In this document: piece by piece, positions 38,705 through 49,636 of the stretch
Position numbering within the stretch: the stretch's first letter is position 1
Layout of the letters: each line of letters starts with the position of its first letter
From: Istiophorus platypterus
Lineage: Eukaryota; Chordata; Actinopteri; Istiophoriformes; Istiophoridae
Direction of reading: 5' to 3'
Assembly (NCBI GenBank): GCA_016859345.1
Contig: CM029129.1
Span: forward strand, 402,501-466,500
Length of the DNA stretch: 64,000 bases
Program-made: the position numbers and the translations under genes
The notes under the pieces: model-generated
The model's database searches: none
The model's input: the letters and a program-made list of their open reading frames with translations, nothing else
Told to the model about the DNA's origin: nothing

Positions 38705-39545
38705 ATTCAATTTAATTCAACTTTATTTATATAGTGTTATATCATAAATGACATCTCAGGGCACTTTTCATTTAGAGCGGGTCTAGAACAGACTCTTTAT
38801 AGTTATTAATTACAGAGACCCGACATTTCCTCCATGAGCAAGCACTTGGCGACAGCAGCAACAAAAAAACTCCCATTTAACAGGTAGAAACATTGAACAG
38901 ATCTTGGCTCATGGTGGGTGGACGACTGCCTCGACTGGCTGGGTTGAGAGTGAGAAAGAGAGTGAGAAAGAGAGAGAGTGAGAGACGGGGGAATAGAATA
39001 ATTATGGGACTAATAGCTGTATATACTATAGTTATACTAACAGGGCTAATAATATTACCAATAGGACTAAATGAATTGGTAACAGTAGTAATCAGAATAA
39101 TTATAGCAGTGGGTGTTTGATCAGGCTCATAGGGCAGTAGATGCTCTGCAGCCATGGATCCAGACTCAGGACAATCCGAGGTGAAAAACCTGGAGAAAGT
39201 GTCAGGAGGAAGAGGAGAGAGACAAGAAAGCACAAAAATGGGAGACAGGGAGGACAGTTAGTAACGAGCATTTTTGAGGTGTTAATGCACACAGGGAGAG
39301 AGGAGGAGGCAGTGGAAAGGGGAGGTTGGTGCATCATGGGAAGTCCCCCGACAGTCAAGGCCTATAGCAGCATAGTGAGGGGATGGCTCAAGCTAATGCT
39401 GAGCCATATCTAACCATAAGCTTTATCAAAGAGGAAGGATTTAAGCTGACTTTTAAAAGTGGAGAGGGTGTCTGCCTCCTGGACCCAAACTGGAAGATGG
39501 TTCCACAGCAGAGGAGCCTGATAACTGAAAGCTTATTGATGTGTT
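38705..39545 (-). mobile_element. L2-type LINE, 3' end
   Basis: In reverse the segment contains the end of a reverse-transcriptase ORF (a CTGTGGAACCATCTTCCAGT word, giving LLWNHLP), a 3' UTR with AATAATATTAGCCCTG, and a tail ending TATATAAATAAAGTTGAATT. The same units, in the same order, are on the plus strand at 57805-58640. The tail of AATTGAATTG-type units is typical of teleost L2-like elements. Confidence 0.8.
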
Positions 39546-40024
39546 CCTGTGGACAGTAAGTTAAAATTAACAGTGAGTGTTGTCCTACTCACCTCTCTGA
39601 ACATCAATTTGTAAGTCTTGAGTACCTCAAAGTCCTCCACCATCTGCTCTAGGTTCAACTTCTATGCTCATTCATTCAGTGTAAAATATAGCTAATTCAT
39701 TCAGCCTCCGTGTTTCACTGTGCTCCGCAAAGTTTTAAACACAGTTTAATGAGCATTTTGAAGTCACAACATGGGTTGTCAAAAACAGCAAAAAGATATT
39801 TCATACTGAACTCAGAGCTTCATAAGTGAATGTAGAGTTGTCAGCTGGAGTTTCCACTATGAGCATATTTAGCATTTAACAATTAGCCAGACCCAACATG
39901 CACTTGTTGGTCACACAACATCAGGTGTATTTCTCGCATAGCACAATCACCAGGTAGTGCATTAAAACAGTGATTGCCTAAATTAGAGTAAACCTTTTTT
40001 TGTTTTCTTGTGCCAAAGTAATGC

Positions 40025-41005
40025 TAATCTTAACTATGGCTGCATAATTGCATAAAAGTATAGGCCCCAGTCATCAGTGGCATCTGTGTGGAAAGGGTGC
40101 CTGACTTTACGTTGAGCACACACATTGCCAAGAATCTCTCCTGAACTACCAACCCCACCATCGTAGTCAAGACGGCCCAGCAGAGACTCCACCTTCTGAG
40201 GATCCTCAGGAAAAACAACCTGTCAGAGAAGCTCCTGATGTTCATCTACTACTGCTCCATTGAGAGTGTGCTGTCATACTATATCTGGTATGGCGTGGTA
40301 TGCCAGTTGCTCAGCAGCGGACAGGAGAGCCCTTCAGAGGTTCATCAACACTGCCCAGAAGGTCACCAGCTGTGCACTGCACTCCCTAGAGGACATTTTC
40401 AGCACAGAAGGGCAGCCAACATTCTCAAAGATCCTTCCCACCCCAGCTATCATCTTCGTGAACTGCTCCCCTCTGGCAAATGCTTCAGGTGTACAGATCA
40501 CAGAAAAACAGACTCACAGAAAAACAGACTCAATAACAGCTTCTTCCCCAGAGCCATATATGCACACTGGTAAACACTGAATATCAGGTCATGTAACTAT
40601 CAACACTACAGTATTTACAGTTACATGTTTATAAATATACTGCACTTTAAATGTATATTTACTCTGCACCTTGAATTCAAATGTGCAGATAACTCCCTGT
40701 ACTACCCAAATATTTATTTTTATGACCATTGCCACTCAGTAGTGTGCAGTATCTCAGCTGCTAATAATTCTTGTTGCAATGATTTTTCTCTTACCTCTTT
40801 TTTATGTCCTACTGTCTCACTATGGAACATATATTTATAGATGTATAGATTTATTTATGTTTAGCCTTTTATACTAGCCTAGTATTAACTTGTTTGTCTC
40901 TGTTGTGTGAAATGCACCATTGGACCATTGCTATCCAATTTTGTTGTACCCAGTACAGTGACTGTAAAGAAATTCTGATTCTGATTCAGATTCAGATTAA
41001 TTTTA
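40025..41005 (+). mobile_element. LINE (L2/CR1-like) reverse transcriptase C-terminus and 3' tail
   Basis: Plus-strand words over shifting frames, QQRLHLLRILRKNNLSEKLL, SIESVLSYYIWYG, ADRRALQRFINTAQKVTSCA, ILKDPSHPSYHLRELLPSGK and NNSFFPRAIYAHW, match the C-terminal end of a very common teleost LINE reverse transcriptase. The 3' tail ends with ATTCTGATTCTGATTCAGATT-like units near 40970-41005. Several frameshifts; inactive. Confidence 0.85.
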
Positions 41006-41299
41006 TTGCATTGTTGTACATTTTTAATAGTATTCACAAACTACAGTATTCATCGTTGTTGGGATATGTATCATGAATATAGCTAGTCTAATATGTCTCA
41101 AAATGTTATCTCAAATGTATCAATCTAAAACCAATGATTACACAAGAGGCACAAACTATAGACAAATAAAATGTGCTTAAGATAATAAAAAACATACCAT
41201 ACAATCGTTTTTGTCTTTATTGAACACACTCATTAAACATTCATAGTGCTAGTGGAAAAAATAAGTAAACACGTTATGAGGTAAGTGTACTGTGCGATT

Positions 41300-42205
41300 T
41301 CCAGTTGCTGGCGTTTGCGTGACTGGAAGTGAGTTTTGCTGCTCTTCCTCCACCCAGTTAATTTTTCCACTTTCTTCATTACAGCAGCTATTTTCCTGCT
41401 GTACATTTAAACTTACATTAGTTCTACTTAGGCACTTTCAGCTCTCTCATTCTTTTAGTGATTTTAGTGCTACCTCACAGTTGTTTACATGCTATTCAGA
41501 TCTTTGGCTTTGCTCTTGCTCTCTCCCTCTCCTGCTGTTGCTTGCTCATTGTGTCTTATGTTTAGTTACAACTCTGCCTCCTTTAGTGATTAGGCACATG
41601 TAATAAATGTATTTTATTTGCAGCTATAGAGGCAAGGCTAAGTGAATTGGAAGCACGGCTCCACACCATGGAAACCGAATGGTTAGCTGCTTTGGTTAGC
41701 CAGCCCCCAGTGACAAGTGCAAGCCGACCTAGCATAGCTCCTACTCTCCCCCTGGCAGCACCCAAGCAGCCAGAAAGCGAGGGCAGCTGATAGACTGTCC
41801 TTAACAAGAAGCATAGCCCTAAGCAGAAGTCCATGGTTCACCACCAACCAGTTCATGTTTCAAACAGATACTCCCTGTTTGGCAACTCACCCACTGAGAA
41901 ACCAATTCTAGTTACTGACTGCTCTGTATTGAGAAATGTGAAGTTCAGATCAATTTCAGTTTGTGCATATTAATGATAAATTGTCCATACACTCAAAAGT
42001 TAGTCATGGAGTTCCAGAAGTTTCTGTGCTTGGACCAATTCTACACTCCATAAACTTCCATTGTTATGCAGACAATATGCAATTGTACCTGTAAATGAAG
42101 TCTGATGAAACAAATCAGTTGGCTAAACTTCAAGCACACCTTGAGGACATAAAGACCTGGATGACCAGCAACTTTCTGCTGTTAAACTCAGACAAAACTC
42201 CATCT
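41300..42205 (+). mobile_element. LINE with ORF1 remnant fused to reverse-transcriptase remnant
   Basis: The frame 41623-41790 is open and coiled-coil-like (IEARLSELEARLHTMETEWL), followed by sequence reading NRYSLFGNSPTEKPILVTDC and SVLRNVK, like the start of the esterase-type domain in CR1/L2 ORF1 (usual GDS replaced by DCS). From 41950 it switches to reverse transcriptase: SHGVPEVSVLGPIL, FHCYADNMQLYL (catalytic YADD read as YADN), then LAKLQAHLEDIKTWMTSNF and LLLNSDK. Most of ORF2 is therefore deleted internally. Confidence 0.75.
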
Positions 42206-43296
42206 CCATCTAACGCATTCATATCCAATCAGTGCTTATTGCTAACTTAGCTTCTGCTCTCTACCACAGTTTTGTGCATTCACATCTCTCTACCCTCAAC
42301 TCCTGTGCTTTCTGCAGTTTTTTGTTTTTTTATGCTCATCTATGGTGTTTTGATATTTGATGCACTCTTTGAAGCAGCTGTCTAGAGGAACACAACTACA
42401 CTAAAAAACTTTATGAAAAATACCTAATTACTTTTCATATAATTTAATATGATCATCTTCACTGTAAATTTTAGGTAGGTACAGTAAAGCTAACTGCCCT
42501 TGTTGATAAAAGGGTCAAAGATGGTATTTAGAATAAAGAAGTTCATTCATAGTGGTTTCTTATTACCCTCCATGTAATTATGATATAGATGCTACTTTAA
42601 TGAGTTGTACTTAACACATGCAGTGTATTTCCAAGCAGTATAGTAACCTGGTTACTGTAAATCTGCAAATCACTATGAGAAGTCTTGCGGGAGAAATCAG
42701 GTTTTTTTCTAAACCACTACCGTGATTAGGGAAATTATTTGCACAACATTTAAGATATCACCCTACTTAAAAAAAGAAAATGTTTATAAACCGGGTACTT
42801 GCACGCCTTGTAGACACTGATACACTGATAGACAACAATATAAATTTGAATTTAAGTGAGGGAGAACATAAGTGACATTAGCTTACCTTGTCGCTTGTGT
42901 CTTGACAGATGTACACTTGCATGCAATGACAGATATTATTGAAACCAATCTCCCAGAATTCACTGCCTGCAACCACCTTAGTTCCGTATATCTCCAAACT
43001 GAGAATTTCACGACATCAAAGGAAAGCTCAGTAACGGTTTGGCCACTCATTTAATTTCACCAGTGAGGGTTTATTCAGATAATTCTGGATAGACTCAGAC
43101 CATTCTAACAGGGGAAGTGTTAACTTGATTCCTTTTAATTCACTTCAGTATCCTATACTGTATCTTTCCTTCACATCCTCATATATGTTTTGGGTTTGCA
43201 TTTACTGGCTGGTTACTGATAGTCAAAGTGAGTTCTTAAACTTGACCCATATGTGTTGTTACCGTCTGTAAATCGTAGGGGTCCAACATTTTTCAG
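42206..43296. other. No recognised feature
   Basis: AT-rich sequence preceding a tex14 exon remnant; I see no repeat family or coding signal. Confidence 0.5.
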
Positions 43297-43714
43297 CCTG
43301 CACCTTTCAAGGTAGACTCTGCTAGCAGTCTCCAGGGTTTCATCACAGCCAGCCAGGAGAAAGAGCTGTTCACAGATACTGTGTCAACCAACTCCAGCGT
43401 CCACAAATACTGCAGCACTGCAGAAGGAGACCGCAAAGTACAACTGGAAGAGGAAGGACAGGGAGCATGAGTGTTTGAGCAGGAGCCGAGTGAGGAGAGA
43501 CAGGAGGAAATGGAGGAATCCAGTCACAGTCAAAATGTGAAAGAAGTAGAGGAGGGAGAAAAGGAAGATGTGGCAGGAGACAAGCTTAAGGAAATGGAGA
43601 TGGGATTACAGATGGTCAAACAGTGCACTAAAGAAGAAGAGGATGATGAGAAAGGGAAGCATGTTGCAAAAGGCAGTGAGGAAGAGACGCATGGCTGGTG
43701 TGACCCGCAGAGAG
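43297..43714 (+). pseudogene. tex14: tex14 exon remnant: long acidic exon with one in-frame TGA
   Basis: Acceptor TTTTTCAG and donor AGAG/gtgaga bound 418 bases, 139 codons plus one base, in one frame. It reads PAPFKVDSASSLQGFITASQ at the start, is rich in Glu/Lys, and ends HGWCDPQR. A single TGA at 43468-43470 interrupts it; the other codons are open. The phase at its 3' end (one extra base) fits the next exon at 45041. The low-complexity acidic character matches the poorly conserved C-terminal region of TEX14 (human has runs such as EQEETSKESPKELKEKD). The call rests on exon order and phase more than on identity. Confidence 0.65.
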
Positions 43715-43845
43715 GTGAGAGCCAACAGGCTATACATGCCGCACCGACATGCCTGAACAGTATTAACAATTAAAGGGAAATATCAAAAAATGTAAAAGAA
43801 AATTCCAGTTTATAACAGCTTCTTTTTTCTTTAGCTTTGTCTAGA

Positions 43846-44030
43846 CAGGAGTAGTGGGTGCACTGGTAGCTCACCTATTTAAGTGCATTCCATGTATCAA
43901 GATTCAGTCCTTGCTGCACTGGCCTAGGTTCTAGGGCCCTTTGCTAAATGTCATCCTGTTTCTCTATTTCCCCTGCCTTTCCTGTCTATCTCATCTTATG
44001 CTTTCAATAAAGGCAAAAAACATGAGAAGT
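43846..44030 (+). mobile_element. tRNA-derived SINE of a second family
   Basis: The head with GTGGGTGCACTGGTAGCTCA is followed by TTGCTAAATGTCATCCTGTT, CCCCTGCCTTTCCTGTCT and the tail CAATAAAGGCAAAAAACATG. This is the teleost SINE that ends in an AATAAAGGCAAAA tail. It lies in the tex14 intron directly after the acidic exon. Confidence 0.8.
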
Positions 44031-45040
44031 AAGATGATCAGATGAAAAACTGAAATCTGATCTCATGCATTATGAGTTGTTTTTCCACACAACAGTATTT
44101 AGGTGAACCAGGCATGCTGGTTCTAACAAACCTGTAGTAAAAACCTGTCACCTGCAGCTCTTCCTTTAACATCTAACTGTGTTTGTTAAATTCCTTCCTT
44201 GCAAAATCTAAAAGTAATGCGGTGACAAAAAATGTAGACTTATTTTTGAGTGAATAATCACTGTAAGCACTAACCTTGGTCTGTGACAAACACATTAAAT
44301 ATCCTATGGCTATTCGACAATAAAAGCCATCCGGTTATTCACATGTTGAATTTTTTTAATGTCAAGCAGTAGCAGTAGGTTTGCATACGCAGCAACTTAA
44401 TCCAGCTCTCAGTTCTGCTGGAATACATGCTATTGTGCAAGAAAGATGAACACCACCATTAATAATGAAAACTACTCTATAGAGTGAAGAGTAAGTACAT
44501 TGAATGCCTATTGCACTAAACTATTTTTGATTTAATGAAAATCTTAACGTGAAAACTTCAGTAATGAAATTGAAGCCATCCTTTTCAACAGTCTAATGTA
44601 ATTTTTAAAAGCAAATAACAGCTGATACATTGTAACTGTCTTTTTTTAAAATGATCAAATATATATAATGCATTAATTGCAGAGAATAGAAATAAGTTGA
44701 ACTAATATATGTTCTTAAATATTGGTATCTATTAAAACAATCCAATAACATTAAAATTCACAGCTCTTCTTACCACTGGAAACATGCTTAATGCAACAAA
44801 TATTAGTTTGGCAACTTGCCATTATATCTGGCAACAGACCTGCCAAAGCTTTGGAGAAAAACATATTTTCTAGAGAAATGCTTTGAGATGAGAAATACCT
44901 GGTTGTTTAGGGCTTAAGAGCAATATTCAGACAAATCATCATTTTCTAAAGGTAACTTTTACGAATCTTTTAATACAATGCAGCGGAATTTCATTGTGGT
45001 TTATGGGACTTCATGCATTTTACTTTGTTTACAAATGTAG
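44031..45040. other. tex14 intron remnant, nothing recognised
   Basis: AT-rich sequence with no identifiable exon or repeat. Confidence 0.5.
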
Positions 45041-45154
45041 GATCAGAAATGGTGGAGGAGGAGGATGAAGAAGATAGTCGTGGCAGGAGGAAGGAAATAA
45101 CCAGAATACTTGGCAATGGTGAAGAAACAGTAGACAACACCTTTGTTAACATCA
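45041..45154 (+). pseudogene. tex14: tex14 exon remnant, open
   Basis: Acceptor ACAAATGTAG and donor ATCA/gtaagc. It joins the previous exon in phase to read GSEMVEEEDEEDSRGRRKEI then TRILGNGEETVDNTFVNIS, 37 codons without a stop. The acidic, then basic, composition resembles the C-terminal TEX14 region, but exact homology to human is not visible. It is the only one of the three consecutive exons here that is fully open. Confidence 0.6.
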
Positions 45155-45285
45155 GTAAGCAAACAGATATGATAGTGTAGGAAATATTTAATAATCTGGT
45201 TTCAAGTTTAATTTGGAATAGTATTGTAGGGGTTGCATTTGTATTTTATATGTCTTAAATGACTTGGATTGATTTGTCCAATCAG

Positions 45286-45477
45286 GTGAGTTGGGTGCAA
45301 AGAAGAAGGAGCTCAGGGTGTCTCCAGGGTCATAGCAGAGTCCCAATTTATTGGAGGACACCAACAGGTGGATGCCAGCAGCTAGAGCCCACTGAAAATG
45401 AAGTTTTTATTACGAGTGTCTCTACGAGCTCCTTACCCCGTCTTCAGTATCAAGTGCCAGTTACAAGGTGAAGCAGA
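45286..45477 (+). pseudogene. tex14: tex14 exon remnant with stops and frame change
   Basis: Acceptor GTCCAATCAG and donor TACAAG/gtgaag. In phase with the upstream exon it reads SELGAKKKELRVSPGS and hits TAG at 45333-45335, with two more stops near 45390. A different frame at the 3' end reads ELLTPSSVSSASYK, close to human TEX14 TPLSPGSVSSAASQYK. A third frame is open in the middle (ENEVFITSVSTSS). The conserved SVSSASYK end next to the correct donor shows this is the tex14 exon, and the frame changes show that it is broken. Confidence 0.75.
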
Positions 45478-45624
45478 AGCATTTGCAATAGTAAACTACT
45501 GACAGACAGCTGACGTGACCCTTATAGTCATGCTGATTTATTATTGTTCTACTGCTGGCTTTAGATTTGGAACTGAAAGGTCAGATATTTAATGTCTGAT
45601 TCTGCTTATATGTTAATTAAAAGC

Positions 45625-46420
45625 ATTATAGGTGGGCGATAGGTGGTATCATAGTCCTCCTCCTCAGTTAAGGGATGGTTTCTCTACTTTAACATAGACA
45701 GCCTCCTTCACTCCTCTTTCAAACCACCTGTCCTCCCCATACAAAATGTGTACATTGTTATCATTGAATGAATGTCCCTTATCCATCAAGTGTAGGTAAA
45801 ATGCTGAGTCTTGTCCTGAGGGGTTGGCCCTCCTGTGGTAAGCCATATGTTTGTTTAAAGTTTGTTTGGTTTTGATGATATATGGGTCTGTGCATTCCTC
45901 ACTGCATTAGACTGCATAAAATGGATTGTTTATTTGGGGGTGTGGTGTACGGTCTTTGGGATGGACCAGTTCCTGTCTGAGTGTGTTGCTGAGTTTGAAA
46001 AACACAGAAAAATATGGGATGACATTGTTATTGTGTCTATTCTGCCACCAGCAGTGGTGGCAATCTTGGCACTCTTATTGGATCTTATGGCCATTTTCAC
46101 ATAGGTCCAGTTAGGGTATCCACATCCTTGCAGGGTTCTGATAATTCCTAGCTTGTGTTCCGGTGGGTGGTGAGAGTTGGATAGCAGGTAATGGTCTGTG
46201 TATGTGGGTTTCCTATATACTACAATTCTGAGGCTCCTGTCTTCTTTAATGTATACAGCACAGTCCAAAACAGGCAAATGGTTGCTACTGAAATCTTGCT
46301 CATAAACAGGCTTTATATTCTGCCTGTATTCTGGATACAAAGTTCTAACTAATGAGTCTGATTTATGTTGAGGTATGTATATGGCTATTCTGTAGCATCT
46401 TGGTTTTATATGCAGGTGAT
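45625..46420 (-). mobile_element. Penelope-like retroelement, 3' part with GIY-YIG end
   Basis: Minus-strand words HLPVLDCAVYIKEDRSLRIV, VYRKPTYTDHYLL, HHPPEHKLGIIRTL and GCGYPNWTYVK are from the reverse-transcriptase end of teleost Penelope-like elements. From 45846 down, RRANPSGQDSAFYLHLMDKG, HSFNDNNVHIL and EDRWFERGVKEAVYVK are from the C-terminal endonuclease region. The region between them has stops and apparent deletions, so the copy is dead. It is inserted antisense in a tex14 intron. Confidence 0.9.
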
Positions 46421-46659
46421 TTATTGAGGGTAATTACATAAACCGAAGGAGAAGCTTTTCATACAGTATAAAGCACCTGTGGCCAACAGATCCCGTATCT
46501 ATCAACCATATCAAATTTATGAATAATTGTACACATGGGCTGATGATCTTGCATTAACCAAATGAAACAAGTGTCTTGCAATGACTTCTACAGATAGGCA
46601 AGCTATATAAATGCAGTCTATATACCATGTACAAATAAAACATACATTGCACTTTAATT

Positions 46660-46703
46660 GCACTGCTACGTTCACAGCTATACTGCTGTGAACGTAGCAG
46701 TGC
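46660..46703. repeat. Perfect 19-bp inverted repeat with 6-base loop
   Basis: The arm at 46660-46678 (g plus CACTGCTACGTTCACAGC) is exactly complementary to 46685-46703, with loop TATACT. It is an isolated perfect hairpin with no transposon signature beside it. Confidence 0.95.
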
Positions 46704-47419
46704 TATAAAAATGAGAGCAAGTTAGCTCTCTCTTTGTCTCTCGCTCAGTCACTCGCTGCATGCACAAACTAGGCAGTGAGGTATCCCAGAAAGGAGGTAC
46801 TTGTGATAAAAGTATGCTCAGACTTATTAAACTTAGTGCAAAATCTTGCACAGAAAACATAAATCACAGTGTAATTTGCTTGTTTACTTTTTTACTGCTA
46901 CCTCCTAATGCTTAGGAGGAAAAGACTAAAGAAATTTTCTAATGCGCAAGTGCATTTTTCACACACATCTGCATGTGTAATGCAGGCAATATCATAACTG
47001 ATGTCAGAACGGAGGAAAGTAAGCCAGGAACATTCTGACAAGTACATTTGTGGCTATAGTATCTGTCAAAGATCCCAGGATTATCCGCAATGCGCTAACT
47101 AACTTCCAAAAAATGTTGCTCCACCCTCTGCTTAAGAAGTCCTAGCCTTTGTCAAATGGACAAGGCCAAGCCCACAAAAATGACACAAATAATAGGTACA
47201 ATGGCTGGAAGTGAACCTAGCTACAGAGGCAATAATCTGTTTCTTCCAAAAGAGGGTAGTAAATTATAAGTTGAATGCAAACAGGCAATATCAGATCCTT
47301 TTTGGGATGGAATAGTCTTCTGATATGTAAGGAAAGATATCGCTTCCATTTTGGTATTCTTCTAATTGTAATGCTCTAATTGCCTTGCTTGTCTTGATCA
47401 ATAATTAGGTGATTACCTA

Positions 47420-47760
47420 CAGTGAGGAGTTCTGTTGGCCCTGCTCTGCTGTGGGGGCCACTTTGCTGGCAGGTTTGGGTCCACTTGTCCCCTTAAAGGG
47501 AAGGGTAACTGCACATCGGTGCAAAGGTTTTCTGAGCGATCACCTTTATCCTTTGACAAAACATTTCTATCCTGATTGGAGTGGTCTCCTCCAGGATGAA
47601 ATCCATGCCCATCAATAGGACATGGTGGGGGGTGTCGGTGAATGGTTTGATGAGTATGAAATTGATGTGAATCATATGTTATGGTCTTCACAGTAACAGA
47701 TCTCAACCCAACTGAACACCAATAGGAGATTTTGGACCAATGTGTTGGACATTTGTCACC
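47420..47760 (+). mobile_element. Tc1-like transposase 3' fragment
   Basis: Plus-strand words LQDEIHAHQ, EWFDEYEIDVNHMLW and DLNPTEH/EILDQ-like sequence near 47700-47750 correspond to the catalytic end of a teleost Tc1 transposase (DDNAPIHRA, LWPSQSPDLNPIEHLWE). It is degenerate, without recognisable ends. Confidence 0.6.
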
Positions 47761-48131
47761 CATCTGCATTTATACTATTAATTAGTATAAATAATAATTA
47801 GTTATGAGTATTTGCATTTTAAGCCTTATTGCATTTTTGTTGCACATTTGCTCCAAGAATTTACAGTAGTTTGCACTTGTTGACAAGATCAGTGGAAACA
47901 TTGTAGGCACATCTAAGACCCAGTTTCCACCAAAATACCAACTCATGTTGCACTTCCTAATGAATACATCTCCTACCCACTTGTTATTTCTTAGTCTCAC
48001 GCCTCAATGATGTAAATTTGCTTGTTTTTTTAAACTAATAAATGTGTATTTTAAGGATCACTCTGACTTTCCAAAGCATTTAGCTGAATTGCAGTAATGT
48101 AACTACTGTCTGTATGTGTTCTCTTTTTCAG

Positions 48132-48234
48132 AGCCCACTCAACACTAGATAATGTGCTGCAAGGCTTTGTGCAGAACACCAAAAGAGTGGAGAACCCATT
48201 AAAGAAGCCACCACAGTTTGAGGATCAAGCATAG
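48132..48234 (+). pseudogene. tex14: tex14 exon remnant near the C-terminus
   Basis: After the polypyrimidine acceptor TCTTTTTCAG, the frame reads AHSTLDNVLQGFVQNTKRVE, NPLKKPPQFEDQA and then TAG (48232-48234). AHSTLD followed by an L..F/W.Q helix matches the human TEX14 C-terminal word RAHSTLDEDLERWLQP. The TAG could be a natural earlier terminator in fish or a lesion; human TEX14 continues for roughly another 80 residues. It is the last tex14 feature in the window, followed within 130 bp by a retrotransposon fragment. Confidence 0.65.
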
Positions 48235-48359
48235 AAAATTGCAGAGTTAAAAGTTGAGTAAGATGTAAAGCCAAGTGACAAATTAAAAAAAAACCCAAAA
48301 AAAAACTCACATTAACAGACAAAATTAGTATGAATCCATGCAGGACATGAATGGGGCTC

Positions 48360-49635
48360 AATAAACAGCCAGTCAAGAGCTTGGGGAAACTGACTGCAGC
48401 CTGCAAGACACAGCTGCCATCCACAAAACCAGCAGTGACCTTGAGGCCTGGCTTGCCATGGTTTACAAATCTGGGTCGCATTATTTTTTCAAGCCAGCAT
48501 GCCAATCTGCCCACGGTTTTGTGGCCACTGCTACTGTATGATGTTCCCATGACAACGTGGAAACTCTGGAGAAGAAGATCAGCAGCTTTCTTCAAAGGTG
48601 GCTTGGCTTGCCGAAGAAGCTGAAACACTGCTGCTCTGTACGAGTCCACCAAAACCCACAGCTCCCTCCTTAGTGGCCCTTTTTGGGACAGTGGCAACAG
48701 GGCTACTTTCCAACCTGCCAGATTGGCATAGCAAAAGGAAGAAGCGATGTCATCTCCTCCAGGAAGAGGTGATGGGCAGGTGTCGAGCAGGTTCAAGTCA
48801 GCAAAATGGTGGGACTCAATCAGCAAGGAGCCTGGACAAGGTGGAAAAACGCTGCAGCGGAAGATAAATTGGCCAGATTTCTGGCGGGCTGACGTCTACC
48901 AAGCTGTCAATGACACCTTACCAAGGCTGACAAACCCTCACACATGGGGCAAAGTTGAGACACCTTCCTGCCTTCTGTGTGCTGGGAGAGGACCCATTCA
49001 ACATGTCTTTAGCAGCTGCCCTAAAGCCCTGGCTGATGGGTGTTACTGCTGGCACCACGACCAGGTACTCAAGGCAAGCGATTCAGTCCAGCAAACACCA
49101 CCCCAGGAAGAACACCATCCTGTTTCTCAAAATTCAAGGTAGAAAACCATCCTGTTCTTCAAGGCTAGAGAGAAGCCCCAACCCCTACCAAAGACAAGAC
49201 CCTGCTGCCTGTCTACAGTCCCAGACTGGCAGCTGAGAGTGGACCTGGGCAAAAACTAAAGTACCCTGATCACATCTTATACAAGTCCTTGCCCAGACTT
49301 GGTCATCTTCTCAGACTCATCCTCCTCATAAGAGAAAGTCTGGAAAATACCAGGAGCTGGTGGAGCAGTATAGACGCTGGGGCTGTCGGGCTCTCTGCGA
49401 GCCAATTGAAGTGGGTTGCCAGGGGATTTCTGGTTGCTCAATCTGTAACGCTCTGGTAGGGTTTGGAGTAACTAGAGCTACAAAGAGGTGAGCCATACAT
49501 ACCATTACCGAAACCGCAGAGAAAGCCACTAGTTGGTTTTGGATAAAGAGAGGGCAGGCCTTTGGTTTGCTGGGATGCAATCTGGGACTTGATTAACCCC
49601 GGATGGACACGAAGACACGAACGTGAATTGCACAA
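48360..49635 (+). mobile_element. RLE-type non-LTR retrotransposon, C-terminal half
   Basis: In order on the plus strand: PVKSLGK; PTVLWPLLLYDVPMTT; FKGGLACRR (from RRWLGLPK); HTWGKVETPSCLLCAGRGPI then QHVFSSCPKAL, a CCHC finger (CxxC...HxxxxxC-like); WHHDQVLKA; KYQELVEQYRRWGCRALCEP, IEVGCQGISG and ITETAEKATSWFWIKRG. This is the end of the ORF of a teleost non-LTR element whose zinc finger and C-terminal module resemble restriction-like-endonuclease LINEs. The segment with the PD...E endonuclease core is mostly lost near 49200-49340. Many frame changes; dead copy. The 232-codon minus frame over it is a shadow. Confidence 0.8.
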
Positions 49636-49636
49636 A

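Noticed and set aside
38877..39233. 118-codon minus frame and overlapping plus frames
   Set aside because: They lie in the 3' UTR of an L2-type LINE; the same frames appear in the other copy at 58.2-58.5 kb.
48128..48826. 232-codon open frame on the minus strand, the longest in the window
   Set aside because: It is antisense to the last tex14 exon remnant and to clear retrotransposon protein words on the plus strand, and has no family signature itself.
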